In this document: piece after piece, positions 18,290 through 26,270 of the stretch | Position numbering within the stretch: the stretch's first letter is position 1 | Layout: every line of letters begins with the position of its first letter | NCBI RefSeq assembly: GCF_029267215.1 | Contig: NZ_JARIDH010000056.1 | Coordinates: forward strand, 1-45,379 | DNA: 45,379 bases | DNA from: Clostridium sp. | GTDB taxonomy: Bacteria > Bacillota > Clostridia > Clostridiales > Clostridiaceae | Direction: 5' to 3' | Notes under the pieces: generated by a model | Told to the model about the DNA's origin: nothing | Databases searched by the model: none | What the model saw: only the letters and a program-made list of their open reading frames with translations | Program-made: the position numbers and the translations under genes

Positions 18290-19669
18290 TTGAAGAAAAC
18301 TTATATATTAGATACAAATGTGCTTTTATATTCACCAGGTGCCATATATGCCTTTGAGGATAACAATGTTATTATTCCAGAAGTTGTATTGGAGGAATTA
18401 GATAACATAAAGAAAATGAATAATGATTTAGGCGCTAATGCTAGGAATGTAGCTAGGGAGTTAGATAAGCTTAGATTGTTAGGTTCATTAAATGAGGGTA
18501 TTGATTTATCAAGTGGTGGAAAGCTTAAAGTTGTAACAAACTTTTACAATACTAAAATACCAGAAGCTTGGAATATAAGTAAAGCAGATAATAGAATAAT
18601 ACAAATATGTAAGGCGCTTAAGGAACAAGGAGAAGATGTTTGTTTAATAACTAAGGATATATTTGAGAGAATAAAGGCAGATACTGTTGGAATAAAATCA
18701 GAAGACTTTTATGAGGTTGTTGTTCCTGAATTTGAAGAACAATATAGTGGAAGAGAGGATGTTTATACTAGTTCAGAAGTTTTAGAAAGTTTCTTTAAAA
18801 ATAAGGTTTTAGAGAAGAAAGATTTATTAGTTTATGATGAAGGTAATAAAAGTTATGTGGAACCAGATTTAGAAATAAATCAATTTTTAATTATTCATTG
18901 TAATGATAATGAAAAGCAAACAGCCTTAGGAAGGTTTGATGGTAAATTTATTAGACCTCTTTTATATAAAGATAATAATAATATAATGGGAATATCACCT
19001 AGAAATGTTGGACAAAAGTTTATGCTTGAGTGTCTTAGTATGGATGCTAATAAGGCACCTTTAGTAATAATAAAAGGACCAGCAGGTACTGCTAAAACTT
19101 TATTTTCATTAGCAGTAGGATTACAAAAAATAATAGAAGAGGAAAGTGGTCAGTATAGAAGAATTTTAGTTTGTAGACCAAATGTAACAATGGATGAGGA
19201 AATTGGATATTTACCTGGAACTGAGAGGGAAAAAATAGCTCCATTTATGAGACCTATTTATGATAATTTAGAAATACTTATAGATTCTGATGAGAAGGCT
19301 AGATATTCTAATGAGAGGGAATTAAATGATAAAATAGAGGAGCTTTTTGAAAGAAAGATAATAACAACAGAGGCAGTAGCTTATTTAAGAGGAAGAAGTA
19401 TAATTAAGAATTGGATTATAATAGATGAAGCACAAAATCTTACTCCTAAGCAAGTAAAAGCTATTATTACTAGAGCTGGTGAAGGGTCTAAGATTATATT
19501 GGTTGGAGATCCAGAGCAGATAGACCAAGCTTTCTTGGATTCTAGAAGTAATGGATTATGTTATGCTTCAGAGAAAATGAAAGGTAGTCACCTTTGTTAT
19601 CAAATAACACTTAAATATGATGAGTGTGAGAGAAGTGAATTGGCATTTGAGGCTGCTAAGAGATTATAG
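18290..19669 (+). CDS. PIN domain / PhoH-type ATPase
   Basis: A 459-residue fusion of an N-terminal PIN ribonuclease domain (about 1-140; acidic residues in YILDTNVLLYSP, PEVVLEELD and KADNRI) and a C-terminal PhoH ATPase (about 240-455; Walker A GPAGTAKT near residue 263, Walker B IIIDEAQNLTP). PIN-PhoH proteins are thought to unwind and cut RNA; the closest Bacillus relative in layout is YlaK rather than PhoH/YqfL. The start is TTG at 18290, with AAAGGAGTGAT upstream; a longer reading from 18251 has no ribosome binding site. No good terminator follows, and the downstream gap holds a mobile-element-like repeat. Confidence 0.9.
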   Translation: MKKTYILDTNVLLYSPGAIYAFEDNNVIIPEVVLEELDNIKKMNNDLGANARNVARELDKLRLLGSLNEGIDLSSGGKLKVVTNFYNTKIPEAWNISKADNRIIQICKALKEQGEDVCLITKDIFERIKADTVGIKSEDFYEVVVPEFEEQYSGREDVYTSSEVLESFFKNKVLEKKDLLVYDEGNKSYVEPDLEINQFLIIHCNDNEKQTALGRFDGKFIRPLLYKDNNNIMGISPRNVGQKFMLECLSMDANKAPLVIIKGPAGTAKTLFSLAVGLQKIIEEESGQYRRILVCRPNVTMDEEIGYLPGTEREKIAPFMRPIYDNLEILIDSDEKARYSNERELNDKIEELFERKIITTEAVAYLRGRSIIKNWIIIDEAQNLTPKQVKAIITRAGEGSKIILVGDPEQIDQAFLDSRSNGLCYASEKMKGSHLCYQITLKYDECERSELAFEAAKRL

Positions 19670-19790
19670 ATTAATTATTGTTGATTTTTAGACTAAAATT
19701 AATTTATATGTTGCTTTATATGACTTTATAAGAAAAGCTTTCATTAAAGGTTTTAAATTAATAGGAGAAATAGTTATTTATTTTAGGTTT
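19670..19790. other. spacer after PhoH, no gene seen
   Basis: First part of a 414-base gap. It contains TGTTGATTTTTAG (about 19679-19691), similar to a motif repeated in the element that follows. No convincing terminator or gene is seen. Confidence 0.5.
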
Positions 19791-19791
19791 A

Positions 19792-19957
19792 GGCTCTGTT
19801 TTAAACTAGTGTTGATTTTAGAGAGAACTTTTTTAATCATCTTAATAAGCAGTTTAGAGTTTCATTTAATATGTAAGAATAAATAGACAGAAACTCTCTA
19901 TAAAATTAAGTAGGTTTTATTTTATAGCTAAAAGCAACATTCTATTAAAACAGGGTC
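19792..19957. mobile_element. MITE-like element with IS6-like ends
   Basis: The left end (19792-19821) begins GGCTCTGTTTTAA and carries AGTGTTGATTTTAG. The right end, read on the minus strand from 19957, begins GACCCTGTTTTAA and carries ATGTTGCTTTTAG. The two 30-base ends match at 23 positions. Total length is 166 bases, with no transposase reading frame. The GGYTCTGTT tip resembles IS6-family ends. I see no clear target-site duplication. Confidence 0.55.
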
Positions 19958-20083
19958 TAATTTAAATAGATTTTTTATCTTTATTAATAAAATAATTACA
20001 TATAAAACATAGGTATTTGTGGTATAATTTTTTTTATAAACAGAGAATTCAAATTAATAACATATAACTAAAGGAGGAGTGAC

Positions 20084-20707
20084 ATGAGATTTTTATTAAA
20101 TGTATTACTTAGCATTCCAGCTATATTAATAGCTTTTTCAGTAAAAGAATATACTCGTGCAAAAATGGCAGATAAATTAGGGGATAAAGCACCAAGATTT
20201 AGAGGAGAATTAACATTAGACCCTCTTAAACATATAGATATAATGGGTGCATTAATGATGGCCCTTATTGGATTTGGATGGACAAAAAGTGTTAATATAA
20301 ATAAATATGCATTTAAAAATCCTAAAAAAGATGCAATAAGAGTAAATGCTATGGCTTGGTTTTCAAATTTAGGAGTTGCAGTATTAGGAGCAATTTTATT
20401 TGCTTTATGGATTAAATTCTTTGGAATTATGGGAACTACTTCTGAGATATTAGTTAGTATATTAAGATATATAATAATATTAAATGTAAACTTATTTGTG
20501 TTTAATATATTACCACTACCAGGATTAGATTGTTTTAGAATATTAGAGGATGCAAATCCAAAAGCTTTTTATAAATTTTCAGAAACGATATATAAGTATT
20601 ATACAGTAATACTTATAGCAATAATATTTTTAGGAAGTAGTATATTATCTATTCCTTCAAATTTTATAATGGGAATTTTACAAAGTTTAATAAATGGAAT
20701 ATTATAA
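20084..20707 (+). CDS. site-2 protease-like membrane protein lacking the HExxH motif
   Basis: A 207-residue polytopic membrane protein of the M50/site-2-protease type. Family landmarks are the tract KLGDKAPRFRGELTLDPLKH, the HIDIMGALMMALIGFGWTK region and NILPLPGLD near residue 141. However, where active members have HExxH (consensus around IHEYAHGYAA) this protein reads VKEYTRAKMA at residues 20-29: both zinc-binding histidines are replaced (Lys21, Arg25), and only Glu22 and the later Asp149 remain. Proteolysis by the usual mechanism seems impossible. The ATG follows AAAGGAGGAGTGAC. A possible -10 (TATAAT, 20023-20028) lies upstream. It is followed by a terminator and appears monocistronic. 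Confidence 0.82.
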   Translation: MRFLLNVLLSIPAILIAFSVKEYTRAKMADKLGDKAPRFRGELTLDPLKHIDIMGALMMALIGFGWTKSVNINKYAFKNPKKDAIRVNAMAWFSNLGVAVLGAILFALWIKFFGIMGTTSEILVSILRYIIILNVNLFVFNILPLPGLDCFRILEDANPKAFYKFSETIYKYYTVILIAIIFLGSSILSIPSNFIMGILQSLINGIL

Positions 20708-20720
20708 GTTTTTCTTTAAT

Positions 20721-20758
20721 AAAGACCTTTCTTCTATATGAAGAGGGGTCTTTTGTTT
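20721..20758 (+). terminator. terminator of the S2P-like gene
   Basis: 14-bp stem AAAGACCTTTCTTC (20721-20734) / GAAGAGGGGTCTTT (20740-20753) with two G-T pairs, then TGTTTTA. Confidence 0.8.
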
Positions 20759-20760
20759 TA

Positions 20761-20790
20761 GGTTCTGTTTTAAGAAAGTATTGATTTTAG
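20761..20790 (+). repeat. solo copy of the MITE end sequence
   Basis: GGTTCTGTTTTAA...TTGATTTTAG aligns without gaps to the left end of the element at 19792 (25 of 30 bases). I find no inverted partner before the next gene at 21026. The rest of this 318-base gap contains nothing I recognise. Confidence 0.6.
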
Positions 20791-21025
20791 CTAATCTTAA
20801 GACCTAATTAATTTTTAGTGAAAATAAAAAAATACATTTTGAACTTATAAATTGGAAAGAATATAATAAGGTATTTCCTAGTTAAATTTGAATATTCCAG
20901 AATAATATTTAGTTATTTATTTAAAGTAGTGAGATAATTTTGAGGATAAGAATAATAGTTTAAGTTTTTAGAAAGATAATTGAAATTATATGTAAAAATA
21001 TGGTAATATAAAATGGGGTGAGAAT

Positions 21026-22243
21026 ATGATTAAATTATCTAAAACTATGAAAATGCTTTTAGCATCTTTAGGAATAGTATGTGTTACTTTAATAACAAGT
21101 ACTTTGACAAATAATAATATAGTTACAACCAAGGGAGCTACCACTGAAACAGAGAAGATTAGTAAAGAAAATCAGGGAAAAGGTGTTTTAAATTTATTTA
21201 ACTTTGGAAGAGAGGTTAAGTTAAGTGCAGTAGGCGACATAATATTACATGATGAACAAATATGGTCTGCATATGATGAGGAAAATAAAAGTTATAACTT
21301 TAATCCTAATTTCAAATATATAAAGAGTTTTTTAGAAGAGAGTGATATATGTTATGGAACTATAGAAGGAACTTATAGTGGAATAGAAAAAGGTTTTTCA
21401 GGTTATCCAAAATATAATGGACCTGATACCATGATTGAAGCTTTATATAGTTCAGGTTTTGATATTTTAAATTTAGCAACTAATCATTCTTTAGATAAGG
21501 GAGAAGAGGGATTTAATAGAACTATAGAAAAAGTAAGTGAAAAAATGACTCCTTTAGGAAGTGAAAATTATATAGTTAAAAAGTTAAAAGGAATAAAAAT
21601 AGGATTTACTTCATTCACCTTTGAAGAGAAAGAGGAGGAGTTAAATGGAGTTAAAATAGGAGAAAGTAAAATAAATACTTTTAGTTATAAAACTTTAGAT
21701 GAAGATTTAATTAAAATGGAAAATATAATTAAAGCTATGAATGAAGAAGGGGTAGATTTTATAGTTTTTGGAATGCATTGGGGTGTTGAGTATAGTGGAG
21801 AGCCAAGTAAGTATCAAATTAAGATTGCAGAAACTTTAAATAAGTATGGTGTTGATTTAATACTTGGAAGTAATCCTCATGTTATACAGCCTATTTTAGA
21901 ATTAAAAAATGAAAATGGAGAAAAGACATTGGTTGCTTATTCTTTAGGTAATTTTCTTTCAAATCAAAGGGAGAAAACTATGGGGAATAGAAAAACATCA
22001 GATGGAGTTATACTTAATATAACAATAGATAAAAATAGAAAGGGAGCTTATGTAAAGGAGTGGAGTTATATCCCAACATGGGTTTATAAAAATGAAAAAG
22101 AAAATAAAAAATCAGATTACTTTATTTTACCTGTTAATGAAACTTTAGAAAGTGAAGAGGCAAAAAAATTAGACGGAAATATAAAAGCTGAACTTTTAAA
22201 ATCTAAAGAATCTACTGAAAATATATTAGGAATTAGGAAATAA
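21026..22243 (+). CDS. CapA-family protein (poly-gamma-glutamate capsule / metallophosphatase fold)
   Basis: A 405-residue exported protein: N-terminal hydrophobic segment (about residues 7-27) as signal or anchor, then a CapA domain. Family motifs are AVGDIILHDE, CYGTIEGTY, GFDILNLATNHSLDKG, GMHWGVEYS, GVDLILGSNPHVIQP and VAYSLGNFLSNQ. CapA proteins share the calcineurin-like phosphoesterase fold. Some work in poly-gamma-glutamate capsule export, but stand-alone clostridial copies like this lack capBC neighbours and their substrate is unknown. The ATG follows GGGGTGAG. It is convergent with the Ppx/GppA gene across an inverted-repeat terminator. Confidence 0.83.
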   Translation: MIKLSKTMKMLLASLGIVCVTLITSTLTNNNIVTTKGATTETEKISKENQGKGVLNLFNFGREVKLSAVGDIILHDEQIWSAYDEENKSYNFNPNFKYIKSFLEESDICYGTIEGTYSGIEKGFSGYPKYNGPDTMIEALYSSGFDILNLATNHSLDKGEEGFNRTIEKVSEKMTPLGSENYIVKKLKGIKIGFTSFTFEEKEEELNGVKIGESKINTFSYKTLDEDLIKMENIIKAMNEEGVDFIVFGMHWGVEYSGEPSKYQIKIAETLNKYGVDLILGSNPHVIQPILELKNENGEKTLVAYSLGNFLSNQREKTMGNRKTSDGVILNITIDKNRKGAYVKEWSYIPTWVYKNEKENKKSDYFILPVNETLESEEAKKLDGNIKAELLKSKESTENILGIRK

Positions 22244-22250
22244 TAAAATT

Positions 22251-22313
22251 AAAAAAGTGTTGATTTTACATAGAATATTAAGGATATCTTAATGACTAGA
22301 TAAAATCAACACT
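22251..22313 (-). terminator. terminator of the Ppx/GppA-like gene, related to the MITE internal sequence
   Basis: 13-bp perfect arms AGTGTTGATTTTA (22256-22268) / TAAAATCAACACT (22301-22313), with an inner hairpin ATTAAG/CTTAAT. On the minus strand the stem is followed by TTTTT. The arm repeats the AGTGTTGATTTTA found in the element at 19792. Confidence 0.7.
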
Positions 22314-22333
22314 CACATAAAAATCTTTTAATA

Positions 22334-23842
22334 CTAAGCTTTTTCTATTATTAAATTTTTATTATAGATTTCTAAGAATGCTTTAGCACTTCTCCTAGCT
22401 TGACGCATTTCTAAATCTAAATCAAAATCAGAGTAAAGTTTAAGAGTAACAGTATCATCTTCTATAATTACATCTAAATCTCTTACATGACCAGTTAATC
22501 CTCTGTCTAAACCTTCTGCAAGTTTTAAAATAACTCCAATATGTTCAACATGCTTAACATCAAGTTTGTTTATTATAGATGAGTACTTAGCAAGTGGTGC
22601 TTGGAATGAATTATTTCTATGATAAGCTGCACACAATGCACTAAGTAGGATTTCTTTATGAGTTAAGCCATTTATATGAGAATTTAATATAACATAAAAT
22701 GAGTGAATATGATGATCATAATATCTTATACTTATTCCGCAGTCGTGAAGAAGAGAAGCTGTTTTTAAAATGTTTTTAAATTCATCTCCTAAGTGATGAA
22801 GAGGTATAAGTTCTTCAAATAAAGTATTTGCTAATCTATAAACATTCTCAGCATGGGGAATATTTATATTTAGGGTATCCATTATTCCTTTTAAACTTAC
22901 ATCTAATATATCATCTTCATTATGGAAGGTATTAGTTATATATTCATATATAATACCTTCTCTAAGACCACGACCACAAACTATAACCTCCTTAGTTTCT
23001 GTGAATTTTAAAATTTGTTTAATGATATTTGATGAAGCTACTATAACATCTGCTCTAGCTTGAGAAAGACCTTCTATTTTTTTTCTTTGACGGAGGTTTT
23101 TACTTTTAAACATATGAGACATTTCATCAATATCATAGTCATACATAACATAATTATGAACTATATCAATAGGATATCTTTTTCTTCTTCTATCAACTTT
23201 ACCAAGGTTTCTAAATGAACCACCAACACCAATAAGTGAATGGAATTTATTTTCTTTTAACCAATCGATTTTAGATAGGTTATCCTTTATATATTCAACA
23301 CATTTTGAATTGTTTTCAAAAGTAACCATATCTCCAAGCTCAAACATTGAAGTTAAAGTAACATATCCAAAAGGAAGAGTAACTTCTTTATATATATTAT
23401 TATTTTTAATCCAACAAAGGTGGGTATTATTACTATTAATATCTAAAAGAAGTGAGTCGTTGACATAGAGAGAGTTTTTAGCTCCTAAAAAGTTATAATG
23501 AATTTCTTCTTCGTTTGATAATATTCTAAGGTCTAAATCAAGTTTTTTCTTTATGATCTCTTTAAGATTAATCTCATTATTCGCTTGCCCGATGCTCTCA
23601 GCACCAATTAATATTATTTTTGATGCACCACAAGATTGGCACATTGATTTGAATGATTTTATAGATGAAATTGTAAGGCCTATTTTTTCTTGACTTAAAA
23701 GAGAACATGCAAAAAGGTCTGAACCAAGTCTTATATGTTCTTTTAATTCGTCAATTATTCTGAAATATCCAGAATTCTCAACTTCTGCAAGTGTTAATCT
23801 AACAGAGTTAGATCCAATATCTATAACTCCTATTCTATCCAT
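22334..23842 (-). CDS. Ppx/GppA-family protein with HD-like C-terminal domain, divergent active site
   Basis: A 502-residue protein with the actin-like Ppx/GppA fold: phosphate-1 loop GVIDIGSNSVRLTLAEV at the N-terminus, LSNEEE (residues 109-113) where the catalytic Glu lies, LPFGYVTLTSMF and GVGGSFRNLGKV. The C-terminal half (about 310-480) has an HD-type region with LLHDCGISIRYYDHH. Family members hydrolyse polyphosphate or pppGpp. The usual second phosphate loop DIGGGSTE is instead DINSNNTH (134-141), so the glycine-rich loop is lost. Activity should not be assumed. The ATG follows GAGGGGAAATAAA on the minus strand. It is monocistronic. Confidence 0.85.
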   Translation of the reverse strand: MDRIGVIDIGSNSVRLTLAEVENSGYFRIIDELKEHIRLGSDLFACSLLSQEKIGLTISSIKSFKSMCQSCGASKIILIGAESIGQANNEINLKEIIKKKLDLDLRILSNEEEIHYNFLGAKNSLYVNDSLLLDINSNNTHLCWIKNNNIYKEVTLPFGYVTLTSMFELGDMVTFENNSKCVEYIKDNLSKIDWLKENKFHSLIGVGGSFRNLGKVDRRRKRYPIDIVHNYVMYDYDIDEMSHMFKSKNLRQRKKIEGLSQARADVIVASSNIIKQILKFTETKEVIVCGRGLREGIIYEYITNTFHNEDDILDVSLKGIMDTLNINIPHAENVYRLANTLFEELIPLHHLGDEFKNILKTASLLHDCGISIRYYDHHIHSFYVILNSHINGLTHKEILLSALCAAYHRNNSFQAPLAKYSSIINKLDVKHVEHIGVILKLAEGLDRGLTGHVRDLDVIIEDDTVTLKLYSDFDLDLEMRQARRSAKAFLEIYNKNLIIEKA

Positions 23843-23952
23843 TTTATTTCCCCTCTACTTGTTTAAAATATAATTTTACTATATATTCATACTATATAAT
23901 TTTAATAAAGTTTTCAAGGAATTTAAAAAATAAGTAATTAATAAAATTCATA

Positions 23953-23982
23953 TTGACAGTATTTAATATATAATACTATAAT
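23953..23982 (+). promoter_or_regulatory. possible distal argS promoter
   Basis: TTGACA (23953-23958), 18-base spacer, TATAAT (23977-23982). A start here would add about 60 bases to the T-box leader. Confidence 0.55.
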
Positions 23983-24015
23983 AGGTTAGTGATAAAAAAA
24001 TATGCTTAATTTTTC

Positions 24016-24045
24016 TTGAAAAGTATGATAAAATTAAGTTATAAA
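24016..24045 (+). promoter_or_regulatory. possible proximal argS promoter
   Basis: TTGAAA (24016-24021), 18-base spacer, TATAAA (24040-24045). The start would be near 24052, directly before the T-box stem I. Confidence 0.5.
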
Positions 24046-24057
24046 ATATAATATAAA

Positions 24058-24285
24058 AAATCGATGAAGAGAAGAGTAGTCTTTATGATTTCTTAAGCGA
24101 GTAAGGGATGGTGAGAGCCTTATAGAATAGTTTAGATGAAGAGAGCCTCGGAGATGCATGTTGATAAGTTGTTATTAAGATGTCGCGTATATGCGTTAAT
24201 TTACAAAGTGGGTTTTTAACCAATTAGAGTGGTACCGCGGATATATCCGTCTCTTTATTTTTAAAGAGGCGGTTTTTTATATTGT
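24058..24285 (+). promoter_or_regulatory. T-box riboswitch leader of argS
   Basis: Tandem Firmicute T-box element. Stem I contains GGTGAGAGCC (about 24110-24119) and GAGAGCCTCGGAG (24141-24153) segments. The highly conserved T-box AGAGTGGTACCGCG is at 24226-24239, and the terminator stem follows at 24247-24272. An AGA (arginine) triplet at 24140-24142 is the likely specifier, in agreement with argS downstream, but I did not fold stem I fully. Uncharged tRNA-Arg would pair with the specifier and stabilise the antiterminator, turning on argS. Confidence 0.9.
24247..24278 (+). terminator. T-box regulated terminator
   Basis: 11-bp stem CCGTCTCTTTA (24247-24257) / TAAAGAGGCGG (24262-24272) with one T-G pair, then TTTTTT. 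Its left arm lies just after the T-box and competes with the antiterminator. Confidence 0.85.
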
Positions 24286-24359
24286 AAAAAAATTATATTT
24301 TGGAAACAATGTCAATAAGATGTTTTTTCAAAAGATTATATAAAATAAGGAGGATAATT

Positions 24360-26057
24360 ATGGATTACAAAAAGTTAGTTGCAGAAAGAATAAAAGAGCA
24401 TGTTGACTTAGAATTAGAAAACATAGAAAAGCTTATAGAAATACCACCTAAACCAGAGATGGGTGATTTTGCTTTCCCTTGCTTCCAATTAGCGAAGGTT
24501 ATGAGAAAAGCTCCAAATATGATTTCAAGTGAATTAGCAGAAAAAATAAACAAAGAAGGATTTGAAAAAGTAGAGTGTTTAGGGCCTTACTTAAACTTCT
24601 TTGTTGATAAGGTTGCTTTCTCAAAAAATGTTATAGAGAAAGTTTTAGAAGAGGGAGAAAAGTATGGTTCTTCTAAAGTTGGAGAAGGAAAAAATGTTGT
24701 TGTTGAATATTCATCACCTAACATAGCTAAGCCTTTTCATGTTGGACATTTATTTACAACAGCTATAGGACATTCATTATATAGAATGTTAAACTTTGAA
24801 GGATATAACACAGAAAGAATAAATCACTTAGGAGACTGGGGAACTCAATTTGGTAAGTTAATCTCAGCTTATAAGAGATGGGGTAATGAGGAAGCTTTAG
24901 AAGAAGCTCCAATAACTGAGTTATTAAGAATATATGTTAAATTCCACGATGAAGCAGAAAATAATCCAGAACTTGAAGATGAGGGAAGAATGTACTTCAA
25001 GAAGCTTGAGGATGGAGATGCTGAGGCAACTGCATTATGGGAAAGATTTAAAGATTTATCATTAAAAGAATTCAATAAAATCTATGATATGTTAGGAGTA
25101 GATTTTGATTCTTGGGCTGGAGAAAGTTTCTACAATGATAAAATGGATGTAGTAGTTGAAGAATTAGAAAAAGCTAACATATTAACTGAAAGTAATGGGG
25201 CTAAGGTTGTAATGTTAGATGATTACAATATGCCACCGTGTATAGTTGTTAAATCTGATGGAGCTTCAATTTATGCAACAAGAGATTTAGCTGCTGCTAT
25301 GTACAGACAAAAAACTTATAATTTTGATAAATGTATATATGTAGTTGGTAAAGATCAAATATTACATTTCAATCAAGTTTTCAAAACTCTAGAATTAGCA
25401 GGAAAAGAGTGGGCTAAAAACTGTACACATATTCCATTTGGATTAGTTAAGTTTGCAGATAGAAAACTTTCAACAAGAAAAGGGAATGTAGTATTATTAG
25501 AAGATCTTTTAAATGAAGCTATAGATAAAACAAGGGAAACTATAGAAGAGAAAAACCCTTCATTAGAAAACAAAGAAGAGGTTGCTAAGAAAATAGGTAT
25601 AGGAGCAATCTTATTCACATACTTAAAGAACTCAAGAGAAAGAGATATAGTATTTGATTGGAAAGAGATGTTAAGCTTTGAAGGGGAGACTGGTCCATAT
25701 GTACAATACTCATATGCAAGAGCTAAGAGTATATTAAGAAAAGCTGAGGAACAAAATATAACAGCTACACCAGACTTTACTAAGTTAACTTCAAAAGAAG
25801 AATTTGAATTAGCTAAAACTTTAGAAGGATTCCAAAAAGCAATACTTTTAGGAATAGATAAATTAGAACCTTCAGTAGTAACTAGATATTCAATAGAAGT
25901 AGCTAAAGCATTCAACAAATTCTACAATAATCATACAGTATTAAATGTAGAAGATGAAGGTTTAAAAGCAGCTAGACTTGAACTTATAAAAGCTACTGCA
26001 CAAGTTATAAAAAATGCTTTATTCTTAATAGGAATAGATGTAGTAGAAAAAATGTAA
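24360..26057 (+). CDS. argS: arginine-tRNA ligase
   Basis: Class I aminoacyl-tRNA synthetase, 565 residues. It charges tRNA-Arg using ATP. The HIGH box is HVGH in [17 protein letters not shown] (about residue 128). The KMSKS-equivalent is the degenerate STRKGN typical of ArgRS, in [13 protein letters not shown]. An N-terminal Add-1 domain and a C-terminal DALR anticodon-binding domain ([15 protein letters not shown] onward) are present. The ATG at 24360 has AAGGAGG 7 bases upstream; a 20-codon longer reading begins within the leader. It is controlled by the upstream T-box, and its terminator is shared with the convergent feo operon. Confidence 0.97.
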   Translation: MDYKKLVAERIKEHVDLELENIEKLIEIPPKPEMGDFAFPCFQLAKVMRKAPNMISSELAEKINKEGFEKVECLGPYLNFFVDKVAFSKNVIEKVLEEGEKYGSSKVGEGKNVVVEYSSPNIAKPFHVGHLFTTAIGHSLYRMLNFEGYNTERINHLGDWGTQFGKLISAYKRWGNEEALEEAPITELLRIYVKFHDEAENNPELEDEGRMYFKKLEDGDAEATALWERFKDLSLKEFNKIYDMLGVDFDSWAGESFYNDKMDVVVEELEKANILTESNGAKVVMLDDYNMPPCIVVKSDGASIYATRDLAAAMYRQKTYNFDKCIYVVGKDQILHFNQVFKTLELAGKEWAKNCTHIPFGLVKFADRKLSTRKGNVVLLEDLLNEAIDKTRETIEEKNPSLENKEEVAKKIGIGAILFTYLKNSRERDIVFDWKEMLSFEGETGPYVQYSYARAKSILRKAEEQNITATPDFTKLTSKEEFELAKTLEGFQKAILLGIDKLEPSVVTRYSIEVAKAFNKFYNNHTVLNVEDEGLKAARLELIKATAQVIKNALFLIGIDVVEKM

Positions 26058-26060
26058 AAC

Positions 26061-26100
26061 AAAAAAAGTCAATTCTAAGTAGAATTGACTTTTTTATTTT
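26061..26100. terminator. bidirectional terminator between argS and the feo operon
   Basis: 16-bp perfect stem AAAAAAGTCAATTCTA (26062-26077) / TAGAATTGACTTTTTT (26080-26095). T-rich on both strands, 3 bases from the argS stop and directly after the minus-strand operon end. Confidence 0.9.
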
Positions 26101-26101
26101 A

Positions 26102-26251
26102 TTAATGTTTTTTATTTGAACAATTGCAGCTACCTGATTTTTTAGAACAACCGCTACATCCACTACATTGTCCTTTAGATGATTTTTTAAAATTTTTATA
26201 TAGTATAAATATTACGGCTAATATTATTATGCCTGTAATTAAAAATTCCAT
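26102..26251 (-). CDS. FeoB-associated Cys-rich membrane protein
   Basis: A 49-residue gene read on the minus strand: one N-terminal transmembrane helix (about residues 3-18, MEFLITGIIILAVIFILY) and a cytoplasmic, lysine-rich tail with five cysteines, QCSGCSGC and SCNCS. This is the layout of the FeoB-associated Cys-rich membrane protein family that follows feoB in many Firmicutes. Its role is unproven; metal or redox sensing at the iron transporter is a guess. The ATG (complement 26249-26251) follows AAGGTGTTATAA. It starts 19 bases after the feoB stop, so it is the third gene of the feoAB operon. Confidence 0.85.
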   Translation of the reverse strand: MEFLITGIIILAVIFILYKNFKKSSKGQCSGCSGCSKKSGSCNCSNKKH

Positions 26252-26270
26252 TTATAACACCTTCTTTAGT

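Noticed and set aside
21026-22243. Capsule (poly-gamma-glutamate) locus
   Set aside because: Only a CapA-type gene is present; no capB or capC neighbour, so a capsule role is not supported.
25373-25918. Long (181-codon) minus-strand open frame inside argS
   Set aside because: Antisense shadow of a conserved synthetase; composition is Ser/Leu/Phe-rich as expected from reverse reading, no ribosome binding site.
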